This document shows, piece by piece, positions 1-13,200 of a stretch of 64,000 nt of DNA. How positions within the stretch are numbered: position 1 is the first letter of the stretch; each line of letters starts with the position of its first letter. The DNA comes from Amphibalanus amphitrite. Taxonomy: Eukaryota > Arthropoda > Thecostraca > Balanomorpha > Balanidae. The stretch spans positions 806,001-870,000 of the forward strand of contig NW_024881540.1 of NCBI RefSeq assembly GCF_019059575.1. The letters are read 5' to 3'. Below the pieces are notes generated by a model. The model saw only the letters and a list, made by a program, of their open reading frames with translations. It was not told the DNA's origin and made no database searches. The position numbers were made by a program, and so were the translations under genes.

Positions 1-767
1 GAGAGTTTTTCTCGAATAACTTTCGAATTAGTCAAGATAGGAACAAACTAAGGGCATCATCGTGATCCTCTCGTCAATCCGCATCGAATGATATATATGT
101 TGACCTCGAAAGGTCAAGGTCAAAGGTTGACCTCACGTCACGTGACCTCGAGGTAATCATGTATATCATTCGATGCGTCTTGACGAGCTGAACACAATGA
201 GACCATCCACGCGTCTATATCTTGTTCCTGTACGGAGTTATTGGCCAAAAACCTTTGGTGACCTTTGATGACGTCACATGACCTCACAGCTGCCCAACAG
301 CAAAACAGACCTCAAGGTAGTGAAGGTTGATCGTATATGAAGTTATGTATGGTATATGGGGCCATTCCGACCCGTTTTAGTGGTAAAAACAGGGAGTTGA
401 TTTTTCCCCCATTGACTTATAATGGGGAGGTCGCGAAACTGACCTGACCTTAGGACACCGATATCAAAATTCCGAGATATACAAATTGCACATACTGGTA
501 CCCTAACTAAAGCCTGAAGAGAAGAAATTGATCGGTCAAAAACTCTAGCTCTGGCGTGATTGCAAACTTTTCTGAGGTAGGGTCACCAAACCGCCTCTGG
601 TGACCTGACCTGAGGTCAGATCAACTCAAAATTTTCAGACATGTTGCGTAGAAGCCTTTTAGGAAAAGTCAGAAAATTTGAGCTTCCTAGCTCAACGCGT
701 TTGGGAGAAATAACCAAAAAACCTCAGGGGGGGGGGGGCTCCTGAGGCCCCCCCGCCAGGAATAGGG
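1..767 (-). mobile_element. G-hairpin element, left part cut by window edge
   Basis: Non-coding repeat. It is the reverse complement of most of the element at 11650-12638, running from the oligo-G/oligo-C hairpin at 726-755 back through the AGGTCA-rich interior. It ends in CCAGGAATAGGG followed by TTAA at 768-771, the expected flanking duplication. The other end lies outside the window. No protein-coding capacity is visible. Confidence 0.8.
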
Positions 768-771
768 TTAA

Positions 772-1508
772 GAGCCTCCCGATCAATTAAGAATGTTTCG
801 TTTGCTTCCGACAGCTGCTTTTTCAGAAATATGCAAAACGGTGCATTTACCGACAACTGCTGTAAATTGCGCCAGGGGGATGGCGCAATTAGAATCCAAT
901 TGCGCCCTATACTTAAACATGGCTAAGCGAATGAGACGGAATGCATGCACCCCGGCAGTGTAATGTCATTGCGGCTTACTTAAACATTTATAATGTTTAT
1001 CAGGCTGGATAAATAATAAATGTAAATTTAAATCGCGATGTTTTTTGCCCAGGTAAATAACTTAGCATGTGTCCGTATGTTTGTAAAAGTGCAACGAAAA
1101 CGTTTTATGTAACCGACTAGATATATGTGAAAGTATGCACCTATACGGTTAAATTTTCATTCGTTTCTCTCAAAATTATTAGTTCTTATCGTTTCGACAA
1201 CTTGTTGACATCAGTTTTTACTTTTTGATCATAGCTGTCACCCTCACGCCTGAGTCAATGTTGAAAATGCAGTATTTTGTGAATTACACCACAAGTTCGC
1301 AGCCTAAATGGCAGCTGCATTATAAGTTTGACGAGAGAAATAATTTGCGGACTGGCGACAGCGGTCTGCTCCTCTGCCTGGCATTAAGCTCTTTCTTTAT
1401 TGCAATCAGCTGATGATGCATTCATACTGTCGTGATACAATAGCTACACCATTATTCTATTTGCGCCCCCATGGCGCAATTGCCATGGGCGCAATTAGAA
1501 TTGAGGTA
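772..1508. other. Non-coding stretch with GCGCAATT palindromes
   Basis: AT-rich sequence without a recognisable gene. Two palindromes built on ATTGCGCC/GGCGCAAT stand out, at about 885-909 and 1461-1494. They may be the ends of a short unresolved repeat. Related GCGCAAT motifs recur at about 3770-3805. Confidence 0.4.
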
Positions 1509-2495
1509 GGGTAAGGTGCCTAATTAGCGACCCCCTTAATTTGAACAGTCATTGCTCACACTCTATGGGTGCCACTGTATTATTGGCTTGATTTTTGGAG
1601 AGATCTTTCATTTTTCTATTAAAATATAGTCATTTTCTGCCCCAAAATTCACTAACTTATTTGTAGTGAGCATTTTGGCAAACCATTGCAAAAAACGCTA
1701 ATAATAAAAACGCTTCCCGATTAGCGACCGGGGAGGGTCGCTAATAAGTCTATGGGTTTCCCCATATTAAAAATGGCAAAAAAATGCGATGCCTGAAAAG
1801 ATGAGATATGATCTCAAAAAGGTAACCTATATGCAAAGCACTCAATCACTCGAACAGGAACGTTTATCCAACACATTTACGTAAGTAAAAACTGATCACG
1901 TGATGCACCGAAGGCGAAAAGAAGGCGGAAACCCAAATTTTGCGGGCTATCTCGTACGATATTCGATGTCCGCGCTGAATTCGACACCCCTGCAGTCGGT
2001 GACGACTGACGACATTTGGCATCCCCTGTCACACATTGCAAGCTTCAGCAAAACCTCATTTTCATTTCTCTCTTTTCCCCTTTCTTTCCCTTCTTGAGCT
2101 ATTTGCGACCATGTCAGGCGCAAATAGGAAATATGAGTTGCGACACATTTTTAACCGCCATGCTGTGCACAGTTGAGCGATTCACTATGGGAAAACGGCA
2201 ATCAATTGAAAAAGGAATGTCGATTCAGAATAAAAAAGGTGCATCATCCTAATGTGCATCGCTTTTCATCAGAGAGGGCCCAAACACACACGTTTTGGAT
2301 AAGAAACTCGTCATTTTTATTTGAACTCACCTGAAACGTCCCACCAGAAACATCGACGACCGGAAAATAATTTAATTTGATAACCAAAGTATGGCTGACC
2401 TTTTGACGATATTTTTACCTCGTTTTCTCCTGCCAGTTTTTCTGTAGAGAGGTAGGTCGCAAATGGGAAAGGGTCGCTAATTAGGCACCTTACCC
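1509..2495. mobile_element. MITE-like element with 25-bp terminal inverted repeats
   Basis: The ends at 1509-1533 and 2471-2495 are inverted copies (GGGTAAGGTGCCTAATTAGC, continuing GACCC). Another GCGACC-type inverted motif lies inside near 1720-1745. No transposase is present; the short open frames inside match nothing I know. I could not find a convincing target duplication, so the superfamily is unassigned. Confidence 0.65.
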
Positions 2496-2504
2496 ACTTT
2501 TTAA

Positions 2505-3455
2505 CCCTCGCCCGTAAACGGCGATCTGCCACCTTCGCCCATGCAGGGGGGGGGGGGGGGGGGGGGTTGGTGCGACCCCCCCTTGGCGTTTGAAAACGGA
2601 GCGTCGTAGAGCTTAGCGGAAAAGACCAACGGATTGCTCTCGCCGAGATCTCGCGATTGGTGGTATATTTTTTGGTCCTAGGTCAACATTTGACCTACTT
2701 TTGACCGGTCAAAGGTCAAATTTTCGGGAAAATAGACTTTTTCAAATTTTCCGCGGCGATTGCGGCGAAACGGTGGGAGATATAGACTTGAAACCTTCAC
2801 TATCGTGTTCCTTGATCAATTCTCTATCGTTTGGTATGTATTTCGTTTCCCTAGCTCTAAAAATGGCGCGTTGGGAGCGCCGGAAGTCGGCAAGGTCACA
2901 GTCGGCGGCAGAAATTCGAAAAATCAAAATTTAAATTTTTGAAATCTGATTGTATTTTTGGATTTGGGATGTCCATTTGCTCCCCATAGAAGCTAATATT
3001 GCTGCATATTCCCATTGAGGTGACAAGAATTAGCAAAATAGTGGTTCGGGCGCTTTTCAAAAATAGTACCGGACGCTGTTCCTCTTGTGACGTCATAGCT
3101 CCGTGACCTGACCTGACCCGGTCAAGTTTCTTATACCATATGATAGCCAATACTTGCCCCAACATGCATGGGAAGTTTCATCACGATCCATCAACCGATG
3201 TCCGTACCACCGGCAGAAAACCTCGGGCGTTGGCACTCAGTTTGTGAAAATCCGGCCGGAGGCTGTTCCCTTTGTGACGTCATAACTCCGTGACCTGACA
3301 TGACCCGGTCAAATTTTTTTTTATCAAAAGATGCGCAAGGTTTGCCCCATAAGGTACCCAAAATTTGGCGGCGCTGCGCGCCGCCGTTTTTGCACTATTT
3401 CCGAAAAACCTCAGGGGGGGGGGGTTGCACCAACCCCCCCCTACATGGGCGAGGG
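2505..3455. mobile_element. G-hairpin element, complete, TTAA-flanked
   Basis: TTAA at 2501-2504 and 3456-3459 flank a 951-bp non-coding element. Its ends are inverted (CCCTCGCCC... and ...GGGCGAGGG). Each end carries an oligo-G / oligo-C stem-loop, near 2546-2583 and 3413-3441, with matching loop sequence TTGGTGC on inverted strands. The interior holds tgacctgacc runs and TGACGTCA. It was inserted immediately beside the 1509-2495 element. Confidence 0.85.
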
Positions 3456-3459
3456 TTAA

Positions 3460-5184
3460 TAAAAGCGTAGAAGTTATCATAAATATGCTGAAGGAAGTTT
3501 ACTGTTCAAGTGAAATATAATGAAAAAATGGGCTTATTTTCTAAATATCACTCTGAAAATCACACACGTATCACATATTTTTATAGCCAACGGTTCAAAA
3601 TACTGCAAAAAAGCTAAGAAAACGCCGTAATATCTTTGATGGCGTAACTGAGCCCTGCTGATTGGCTTCGTCGGAGAGCTTGGGCCATAAAAGGAACTAT
3701 CCAGTGGTAAAAATATTGTTTTCGAACACAAAATTATAAACATGCCATTGAATTCGTGGGAATGTTGGTGGGCGCAATTGGTTAGGAGGGCGCAATACAC
3801 CCACTTTCCCCTACACATGCATGACAAAGGAAGCTTATGTAAAGAGAGGAGTTGGCAAAAGCATTTCATAGTTAAAATTATTCAAAACTGCACACAGGGC
3901 AAACATAAAAAGCAGCAAGTGTGCTGTTCTAATATGCTAAGAAATAGTCCAAAACAAAATACATCTTTTCATGTTTGAACTGGTTGTTCTTCTATGCCAC
4001 TTCATCCATATCTTGATTACAGATGGGCTGTTGCTGTAGGCTGATGAAGTGACACTTGATTGCCTTTGTGCGAGTTTCAGTTGCAGCCTCCTAGGTACTG
4101 CACTGGAAAGCAGATTGAATTGAATGCCTCTGAAAGATAGGAATACAGGCAAAGTTAGCTGTAGTAGTGCCAATGATAATAGACATGACATTTTTGTCCT
4201 TTGACATACATTTGTTGAAGTCAAAGTACAAAAAGGTACAAAATAAATTGGTTTGCTTCAAGACACGCACACCGCACAAAGCCGCACAAACATTACACAG
4301 GGATATGAAATTGGTACACATAAAACTTGATTATTAAAAAGGTCAAAACTTGTAATAATAATTGAAGTAAAAGTTACAATCACAATCATTTGATTTAAAA
4401 TGACTTGACATAAGTCACAAGACGCAACGCTCCTATTCACTTAAGAAAGGTTTTTATGCTTTCATTATCCTCCACATATCAACCTGCTTGATACCAGGCT
4501 TTGCAATAGATAGTGTGTACATAACCCCGTGTTGCCATTTTATTAGAGCAAGTGGGGTTACAACAACAATGCTAATGTCAAACCCACATCTGCAACCCGT
4601 ACTGCAGTTTCAATCACCTTACAAGCACACCTTCTGGCAGTTTGAAAGGCAGAATGGTCATTACTACTTTCTCCTCATATTCAACACATATTCCCTTTAT
4701 ACCTACAGATACAGTTTAGACCTGGTTATGGCAAGCATTTTCGAGAAAAGATATGATTTAAGTCCACGACAAAGGTCGAGAGAAACAACACCAACATAAA
4801 ACACCGACTATGTAGCACTAATACTGTCAAATTCATAAAAATATATACATGAGTCGATCAGAAATTCACTGTAGATTTCGAAAATGATGTCAAATGCCAC
4901 TCAAATACCCCCATTCGCATGTACGATAAAACACTGACCTTCAATTCCGCGTGCCATTCTCCATAGGCCACTGTGTATTAAATAACGCGTTCACTGATAG
5001 CAAAAAATGAGACCCACATATTGACGCGTTTGCTACCAGCAAATCAGCGCTCGAGATGCCGAACGCTGATTGGTGGAGAGAGCCGTCGTTAGCAGTCCAT
5101 TACACGTTGTTTTCCTTGAACATGTGCGTGAGCGCTGATGCTGCTCACGGGTTGTTGCCATTTTTCGTAATGCTGAAGGCACGG
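3460..5184. other. Unassigned AT-rich intergenic sequence
   Basis: No gene, RNA or mobile element recognised. Only short open frames without recognisable domains are present. Confidence 0.4.
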
Positions 5185-5192
5185 GAGCAAAC

Positions 5193-6068
5193 TAGAGGTG
5201 GCAAAAGATGAGAATTTTGGGAACCAGACTCGAACCAGACCCGGCTGGCCATTTCTGGAACCAGCCGGACCCGGTATTAGTTGGAATTGGAACCAGTTGG
5301 ACCCGTTCCCCAAAAGTCAATTAAAGGGACCCTCCCACCTTCAAAAAAGTTTATGAATTGGCATGAAAGTGATGTCGCTCGGTTCAGAAAGAGCGAAAAC
5401 GAATATCTACCAAATTTCACCGAAAAATATTCACCGGTTTTCAAGATATTAGACTTTTACTTTTGTTTACTTTTTTGGGATCTCCGCTGTTTCTAGCGAC
5501 TTTATTTTAGAAGTGCGGCGTTTGCGGCAGATGTTGCGCGCAAATAGCATATACCACCGCGTGCTACAAAACGTTTTAGTCAAACATTTAAAAATCGTTA
5601 GATATTTGCGCTGACGTCACACATTCAGAGGGGTATTCCTAAGCATTAGCCCCTCTGAATCAAAATGCTGCAATTTTGAAATTCAATATTTCCGATTTAA
5701 GGCATTTCTCGATGTTGTGAGTGCCGAAACCGGTAATTGTGAGCCAGGGACCCCATTTTGGCTATCTCAACTCAAATCTAATGTTAAGGTGGGAGGGTCC
5801 CTTTAATACAAACTTCTTGTAGGTATCATTAGTTGCATCATGTAAAACAGGCTATTTCCCACTGGGAATACTCATGAGCTACTGTGTGCAAAGAAACATT
5901 CACTTCTTTCACTTCATATTTTGCAATAATGTGTAGTGTGCAAGATGTATAGTTTATGGTAGGACCCGGTTGGGCCCGTCAGAAAATTTCCAGGAACCGG
6001 TCTGGACCCATATGGGTCCAGACTGGTTCTTTGGACCGGGTCCTCGGGTCCACATTTTGCCACCTCTA
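5193..6068. mobile_element. hAT-type MITE with 8-bp target duplication
   Basis: The ends are TAGAGGTGGCAAAA (5193) and its inverse, ending at 6068. The 8-bp direct repeat GAGCAAAC flanks it at 5185-5192 and 6069-6076. Eight-base duplications and a TAGAGGTGGCAAA-like terminus are typical of hAT elements. There is no transposase. A TTAA-flanked MITE (5325-5802) is inserted inside. A second copy without that insertion lies at 6919-7328, which shows the order of events. Confidence 0.85.
5325..5802. mobile_element. TTAA MITE, copy 1
   Basis: A 478-bp non-coding element bounded by TTAA at 5321-5324 and 5803-5806, with terminal inverted repeats AGGGACCCTCCCACCTT. Three more copies are in the window (10679-11145, 47719-48188, and 52630-54302 interrupted). 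TTAA preference suggests mobilisation by a piggyBac- or Kolobok-like transposase; no such gene is seen here. Confidence 0.88.
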
Positions 6069-6089
6069 GAGCAAACCCCCCTGATGTGG

Positions 6090-6565
6090 ATGGAACCAGA
6101 TCGATACCTCTTTTTTTGACCAAGTCATAGCGAAAAAAAAACGTTCAAAATTGATGACGTCAAATTTTCAAACTCAATTTTTAGCAATTTTTGACCATGT
6201 AGCGCAAAACAAAGACCACCACTAGACTCGTGACGAGCTGCATCGAATCAATACCTACCCATTTGATGCAAATCTATCAACTTTGATGTTTGACCTTTTT
6301 GACCTGACATTGACCTGACCTCCGCCTAATGTAGTGACCTAAACCGCACCTGATGGTCTTATAACCAGCAACATTGAGCTGGACATGAAAAATTGGCCAT
6401 AAAACATGCATCGCACAACCCTAGTAAAGTTGGGTTCATGTGCTACTGCTGACCCTTATTGACCTGACCTGTGATCTGACCTGAAATTACCAGTGACCTC
6501 CAATAGCAACATTACAAGGAAACTTACGCCCAATCGCTAATTTTCGCGAAAATGCGTTTTACTGG
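6090..6565 (+). mobile_element. Fragment of a G-hairpin element interior
   Basis: Closely similar to the interior of the element at 53004-54196 (shared block gatcgatacctctttttttg..., gatgacgtcaaattttcaaa and the following AGGTCA/TGACC run). Neither hairpin end is present, so this is a fragment truncated on both sides. Confidence 0.7.
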
Positions 6566-6918
6566 ATGTTATAGCGCCCGTGTCAGGCGAACAACTTGGC
6601 CGTCGGTCAGCAAGAGCACTGAGTTCAGGCGGAGATGTGATGTCGCATGTCCGCCGACGTCACGCAGCGTCAGCCGCAGCGACGACGACGCGCCCGAGCG
6701 GTATCTCCTGCATCCCTGACGGTCCTTCTGACCAGCGGCGTCAGCGCGGTCAGCTGGTCCCGTCCACGACCGGCTGTGACCTCGGCGCCGGCCGGCAAGA
6801 GACACCGTTGTGTCAGCTCCCGGGGCCCAGTTTCAGGTACAGTGGTTCAATAAGCTGATCATTTGTGTCTGTCGAGACAAAGAAGACGAGCGGCAGTCTC
6901 TCATGGTTGGGTGCATCG
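6566..6918. other. CpG-rich segment of unknown role
   Basis: A short GC- and CpG-rich block between two repeats. Open frames on both strands are long for their size, but they have repetitive Arg/Ala composition, which is expected from base composition alone. No domain or splice pattern supports a gene. Confidence 0.35.
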
Positions 6919-7328
6919 TAGAGGTGACAAAAGGAGAAAATTTTGGGAACCAGACTCGAGCCAGACCCGACTGGACATTTCTCGAACCAGTCGGACCCGG
7001 TCTTAGTTGGAATCGGAACCAGTTGGACCCGTTCCCCAAAAGTCAATTAATATAAATTATTTGAAGGCATCATTAGTTGCATCATGTAAAACAGTTTTTT
7101 TTTTTCACTGGGAATACTCATGAGCTACAGTGTGCACTGCAAAGAAACATACATGAGCAAATGCTTTCTTTCCATCCACTTCATATTTTGCAATCATGTG
7201 TAATGTGCAAGATGTATGGTTTATGGTAGAAACCGGTTGGACCCGTCAGAAAATTTCCAGAAACCAGCCTGGAGTTGGACCCATGGTTCTTTGGACCGGG
7301 TCTTTGGATCCATATTTTGCCATCTCTA
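6919..7328. mobile_element. hAT-type MITE, second copy
   Basis: Homologous to 5193-6068 without the internal TTAA MITE. It starts TAGAGGTGACAAAA and ends TTTTGCCATCTCTA. The bases flanking it (gtgcatcg / gccctcac) are not a clean duplication, so the right flank has been rearranged, probably by the adjacent repeat. Confidence 0.75.
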
Positions 7329-8400
7329 GCCCTCACCCGCACATGCCATTTTCCCATCCTAGAACGCCATTGGGGGAGGGGTTGCCACCCCCGCGCCATT
7401 TCGTTCCTGTTGGAGATAGAGCTTCGCGGTAAAGACCAAAAAGATTCTTTGGGAAGAGACAAGTCCAATGATACCCAGTTTTACTCTTTCAGGTAAGTCG
7501 TTGACCTTCCAGGTCATGTCAAACTAAAAAAATGTTGCTGTTTTGGGTCATCGCCAGATGTAGCAGGCCAGATGTAGCATCTCGCCAGCCGGCAAATGTC
7601 GTGAGGGCTAGTGTTCGTATCTAAGTAGCATTTGGCCAGTTGGCAACTGCCGTGAGGGCTGTACATATTTACGCGTGTTAGATTAGGTCAGGTCACGTCA
7701 GGTCAGGTTAGGTTTGCTTTGGTTTGGGGCAGAAAGAAGCATCTCCGGGTAGCGCCTCCCCTTGGTTGCTAAAACGAAACACGCGAGTGCCAGACATTAC
7801 GAAGTCCAAAAGACAGTTACGTAGACGTCGGCTCATTCTGATTTTTTAATATGATGTGGCTTATGTTAGGAGAATAAAATAGGCATGTGAAAATCAGCAA
7901 AATCGAAGGGTCCTACCCAGTACCCATTTAAAAAAAATCATAATTTATTTTTTGAATTTTAATTAAATTCACTAATTAGCTAATTACGTCAAGATTGTTA
8001 TGCTCAAATTAAAGCCTAATCCATTCCCTCCATTTCACACTTTGTTTCGTGGTGATATGTCTAAAACTTCAATGGTTATGACGCTTTAAAGATGATAATG
8101 TGCCTTGCCTAAGTCAATGTTTGATGACGATTATCTCGTAAACGTGACGTCATATCCTGACAAAAATGTCTCCTTTCTTTTCACATATAGATGAGTAGTT
8201 TCACAAAGTTTCGCAAAAATCGGAGGAGGTGAGGCTCAAAATGGTCATTTTTTTTTGTCCCACTTGACGTGGAATGCCCCAATTGGAACATATTGATTTT
8301 GGGTATTCATCGGCTTCCTCTCGTCACGGACAGCATGCTCGTTTTTTACTTTCGACCAGGGGCGAGCGGATGGGGGGGGGGGTAAGAGACCCCCTTGTAT
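7329..8400. mobile_element. Degenerate G-hairpin element
   Basis: Begins CCCTCACCCG with a weak G/C hairpin near 7369-7396. It ends near a G-run at 8371-8382 that is preceded by the block catcggcttcctctcgtcac, shared with 12945-13833 and 19636-21018. The terminal bases and NTAA duplication are eroded, so the limits are approximate. Confidence 0.55.
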
Positions 8401-9199
8401 TTACGTCAGTGGCTGTCAAAACACCAATGCGGGCGATTGGGCCCTTGACTGACACGCAGTCTCAACTGGTTGTCAAATGTCAGGGCCCGGCCTGGCGCTC
8501 AGGGGACTTGTCACGTGAGCCGGGTGGATGGGGCTCAACGAGGTAACTGGAGGCTGGAGCGTCGGGGAAGTAACCTCTGTCCTTGATATGACGTATCACA
8601 CGGGACACAGGTGGTCACAGAGATTGGGGCAGCTGGCCGGCCGGTGCTCCGACCCATTTCGGTGGGATGGGCATGGGGTGTGACCCTTACAGAGGTCACT
8701 GGGGACCCGCGCCCAATAACTCTGGGGTCACTGGGGACATGGTCTGTTACACAGTCGACTCAAGCCCGGAGGTCTGGCCGTAATCACACTGTTATCTTAT
8801 TGCATGACATTTCAGGGTAGCCGTGGCTGACTCCGCATACCTCGGTTCAAAATATGTTGTGCTAGGGGCAAGGAACAACTCTTGCGTGTTTCGTCGTCAC
8901 TGCGTTCAGTGTTGCATCAGGTGTCCATTGTTGCTTCCTTACTGTTCAAATAAGTTCCTCTGACTTTGAGAGTAAGGATGTCGGCATCGTCCTTTCTCGC
9001 GTGGAACGATTCGTTCGGAATTACAGATGTTCATGAGTCAGATTATTATATCTCTTTTGCTTATTTGGGGAGCGGCACGAAGCTTTGAAGTGTGTTACAT
9101 TTGGTTATCGATATGTCATTCATGCAGCAACACAGTACCATTACTGTACACGATGTGATAGGACACAATATGTCTGCATAATGATTCTGTCAGCAGTGC
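8401..9199. other. Intergenic sequence without recognised features
   Basis: Mixed-composition DNA upstream of the first transporter gene. It has GGTCAC-type short repeats around 8560-8770 and no supported gene. Confidence 0.35.
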
Positions 9200-9823
9200 A
9201 GCGTGGCGGTGTGTCTGGTGCGTGCGGCCTGACAGTTGTGTCGGCGGCAGAGGGGGCCGGGCCGGGGGGGGGGGAGGCCCACCACGGCCCAGGTGGTGCC
9301 AGTCGGAACCGGCACGCGGCCAGACACGGCGCGCGGGCCGACAGTGGGGGCGGCGGCCGGCGACCCGCAGCCCCCGCAGCTGCGCCGCCGACACACCCGC
9401 TGACGAAAACTCCCCTCCGTCGGCGTCAGTCAGCTGGCTAGCGTGACGTCACATTCGTCGGATCGACCGCGACGTAGGTACGGTCTCTAACAGGGCGGCG
9501 CGGAGATCGCCGCCTTACAAAGCCAATCTCACAGCTCTGATGAGCGGATTCGTGACAATTGTGGCCCGGTCTGAGGGCTGCCCGGGTGCAGGCGACAATT
9601 TCGGGGCCGGCTGGCCCGCGGCTGACCGGGTCCTTGAGGCCGGGACGTGGGCCGCGGCCAGCGGCCGCGCTTGCGCGCGCGCCACCCCGCCGCGTCGGCC
9701 GGCCGCCCGCGCGCCGCGCCGTAGTCACCACTCGCCACGTGAGCGGCCAGAGAGGTCGGTCGGCGCCGGCGCGGCTCCCGCTGTCGGTCTGTTCAGTCTG
9801 CAACGTGCTCGACGCCATCCGCC
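9200..9823 (+). promoter_or_regulatory. CpG-rich 5' flank / probable promoter and 5' UTR of transporter gene 1
   Basis: Very GC- and CpG-rich sequence runs directly up to the start codon, in contrast to the AT-rich repeats around it. This is the usual look of a TATA-less promoter plus 5' UTR. Open frames here on both strands are Ala/Arg/Pro/Gly-rich composition artefacts. The transcription start cannot be placed from sequence alone. Confidence 0.5.
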
Positions 9824-10262
9824 ATGACTGAAGCGGCGGGGGACGGCGGCAGCGCCGACGGAGGCAAGAAGGTGACCCTGATGAACGGCGTGACCCTCAT
9901 CGTGGGGTGCATCATCGGCTCCGGCATCTTCGTGTCACCGACCGGCGTGCTGGCCAACGCCGGCTCGGTCGGCGTGGCGCTGATCCTGTGGGGCGTCTGC
10001 GGCGTCATCTCCACGCTGGGCGCGCTCTGCTACGCCGAGCTGGGCTGCTGCATCCCGCGCTCCGGCGGCGACTACTCGTACATCCTGGAGATATTCGGCC
10101 CGCTGCCGGCCTTCCTGCGCCTCTGGGTCGGTCTGGTGGTGATACGACCGAGCCTCTCCGCCATCGTGGCGCTCACCTTCGGAGAATACGCCGTGAAGAG
10201 GGTCTACCCTGACTGTCCGGTGCCAGGAAGTCTTACGAAGCTTTTGGCAGCTATCTGCATCT
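9824..10262 (+). CDS. Transporter gene 1, coding exon 1
   Basis: Encodes residues 1-146 plus the first base of codon 147: the short cytoplasmic N-terminus, TM1 with GSGIF, TM2, the re-entrant [12 protein letters not shown] region, TM3 and TM4 up to Cys131 and LLAAICI. Donor GTAAGT follows at 10263. The coding is continuous through AELG, where the paralogue at 56225 is split by an intron. Confidence 0.92.
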
Positions 10263-13200
10263 GTAAGTATATCACGGGCGAAAGCATAGTGTGACTGTTC
10301 TTGAATGTTTTACTATAATAATTCTGAATGCAACCAGTAGCGCAATGTTCAACACATGTTGTTGATGGTCGTATCATTCAAAGTGCTATAGCACCTGGTG
10401 AGCGCACCTGTAGCACCTATAGCACCTGTTCTTGTTATACCGGATTATTGAGCCATGTTCACAGTTGTACATACCTGATTGGAAATAACCGGGTCATCGT
10501 GGCACGGGTCAGCGCGCTCTTCCTTCCAGCGTGCCCAACCCAGAGCCCCACTGTCCCACTCGGTGAAATCGGCCCGGCCAGGTGGCGGCCCACGTAACCC
10601 GACCATCCGGAGCTCGATAGCCTTGGGCCGTCGCCTGGCGCACCAGCGCCTGACCACAGACAATCGATAATGAATTAAAGGGACACTCCCACCTTAACAT
10701 TAGTTTTGAGTTGAGATAGCCAAATTGGTGGCCATGGCCTGCAAATACCGGTTTGGGTACTCACAACATCGACAAATGCTTTAATTCGGAGATTTGGAAT
10801 TTCAAACTTGCAGTTTTCGGATTCTAAAGGGCTAGTGCATTGGTATGCCCCCTTAGAATTTGTGACGTCAGCGGAGATCTAACGATTTTTAAATCTTTTA
10901 CTAAAACGTTTGGTAGCACGCGGTGGTATATGCTGCTTTGCGCGCAACAAATGCCGCACTTTCAAATAAAGTCGCTAGGAACAGCGGAGATCCCAAAAAG
11001 TAAACAAAAGTAAAAGTCTAATATCTTGAAAACCGGTGAATATTTTTCGATGAAATTTGGTAGATATTCGTTTTCGCTCTTCCTGAACCGAGCGACATCA
11101 CTTTCGTGCCAATTCATTAACTTTTTTGAAGGTGGGAGGGTCCCTTTAATGAAACGCCGACGATCCTGATGTCAACCTGACGGTCTGCTTCGTAGTTCTT
11201 CGGTAGCTCACGTGGACATATGGTAGCTAACTATGCGATAGCCTCCGATCCTCGGGGCGCACCTAACCCTTCACTGTCAGTGTCCGCTATCCAGTATAAC
11301 CATTCCCCTGTTCCGCGCCCAACAGCGGACGGTCAGCATCATCCGAATGAAGTGGCTCACACCGGAGCGGGCTCACGTGCGGTGGGGTGACCGTACTCGC
11401 AGCTGGATGGCCTGTCCATCGTGACGGACTCAGCCGCAGCGACGCACCAGGGCGGCAGTCCAAACCAATTTCCCCAATGCCCCATACGGCCATATCCATT
11501 CGCTCTGAAATTGTCTCACTAAATCGCGAGGTCCTAACCCAATAAAACAAAACAAATAGCCCCGGCTCGATCTATAACATACTGATCAAATTGTTTAATT
11601 TGCGATCGAGCTGATTAAAATGTCCAGGTGCCCAGATGCGTTGGTTTAACCCTATTCCTGGCGGGGGGGGGGCCTCAGGAGCCCCCCCCCTGAGGTTTTT
11701 TGGTTATTTCTCCCAAACGCGTTGAGCTAGGAGGCTAAAATTTTCTGACTTTTCCTATAAGGCTTCTACGCAACATGTCTGAAAATTTTGAGTTGATCTG
11801 ACCTCAGGTCAGGTCAACAGAGGCGGTTTGGTGACCCTACCTCAGAAAAGTTTGCAATCACGCCACAGCTAGAGTTTTTGACCGATCAATTTCTTCTCTT
11901 CAGGCTTTAGTTAGGGTACCAGTATGTGCAATTTGTATATCTCGGAATTTTGATATCGGTGACCTAAGGTCAGGTCAATTTCGCGACCTCCCCATTATAA
12001 GTCAATGGGGGGAAAAATCAACTCCCTGTTTTTACCACTAAAACGGGTCGGAATGGCACCATATCCCATACATGACTTCATATACGATCAACCTTCACTA
12101 CCTTGAGGTCTGTTTTGCTGTTGGGCAGCTGTGAGGTCATGTGACGTCATCAAAGGTCACCAAAGGTTTTTGGCCAATAACTCCGTACAGGGTCAAGATA
12201 CAGACGCGTGGATGGTCTCATTGTGTTCAGCTCGTCAAGACGCATCGAATGATATACATGATGACCTCGAGGTCACGTGACCTGAGGTCAACCTTTGACC
12301 TTGACCTTTCGAGGTCAACATATATATCATTCGATGCGGATTGACGAGAGGATCACGATGATGCCCTTAGTTTGCTCCTATCTTGACTAATTCGAAAGTT
12401 ATTCGAGAAAAACTCTCTCCATATCTAGCGCCGCCATTTTGACTTTTTCGACCCCTGTGACGTCATCTTTGACCTGACCTGAAAATGACCTTAGTAAAAA
12501 TTGTAGACCTTGTCCATGCGTATCCGATGCCGTTTACCGCTTGTCGCTATCTTGCTTCGTTCTCGAGATCTCAGGGGGGGGCCGAATCGGCCCCCCCCCG
12601 CCAGTTTCTTGTCCCGGCGGAGCCCGCCAGGAATAGGGTTAAATTCCAGCCAAGCACAAACAAGTAGTACCTATACGATCGATGCCTGTCGTCTGATCAT
12701 GATTCACTTCAACATTAAGTGTCCGCCGGTTTCCGGGGAACAACGCATAAGCTGACTGAACTGTCCAATGATATGTCACCGACAATTCTGCGATCCCGGC
12801 TCCAACTGAGATCGTCCATATTGCAACAGACGTAAACTGCATTACAATTAGCACGGATATACCTTTAGTTATATAGGGGGTGAGTGGCCGCTCACAAAAG
12901 GTTGTTAGGTGTACGTTGTAATTGTATATATTGTCTAACATTAACCCTCGCATGTGTAGGGGGGGGGGGGGTCGGATGGACCCCCCCCATGGTTTTTCGC
13001 GAATAACTCGCGTAAAAAGCGGCCGATCGCGACGAAACTTTCAGTACCCTCGCATTGATCAATTTTACACCTACCCTGAAAATTTCATGACCCTAACCCA
13101 AATGACCTTTGACCTGTGACCTCTTTTCCGAGACCATGTTTGGCCGGAATCGCGATTTCGCGTATGTCGGCTCGCACTAGCCGCGTGTTTGCAAGCTTCT

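Noticed and set aside
3534-3869. 111-residue minus-strand open frame
   Set aside because: AT-rich region, no domain, no homologous frame elsewhere in the window.
9085-9831. Several overlapping open frames in the GC-rich 5' region on both strands
   Set aside because: Ala/Arg/Pro/Gly-rich in every frame, as expected from CpG-rich sequence; no splice signals or domains. Treated as promoter/5' UTR.
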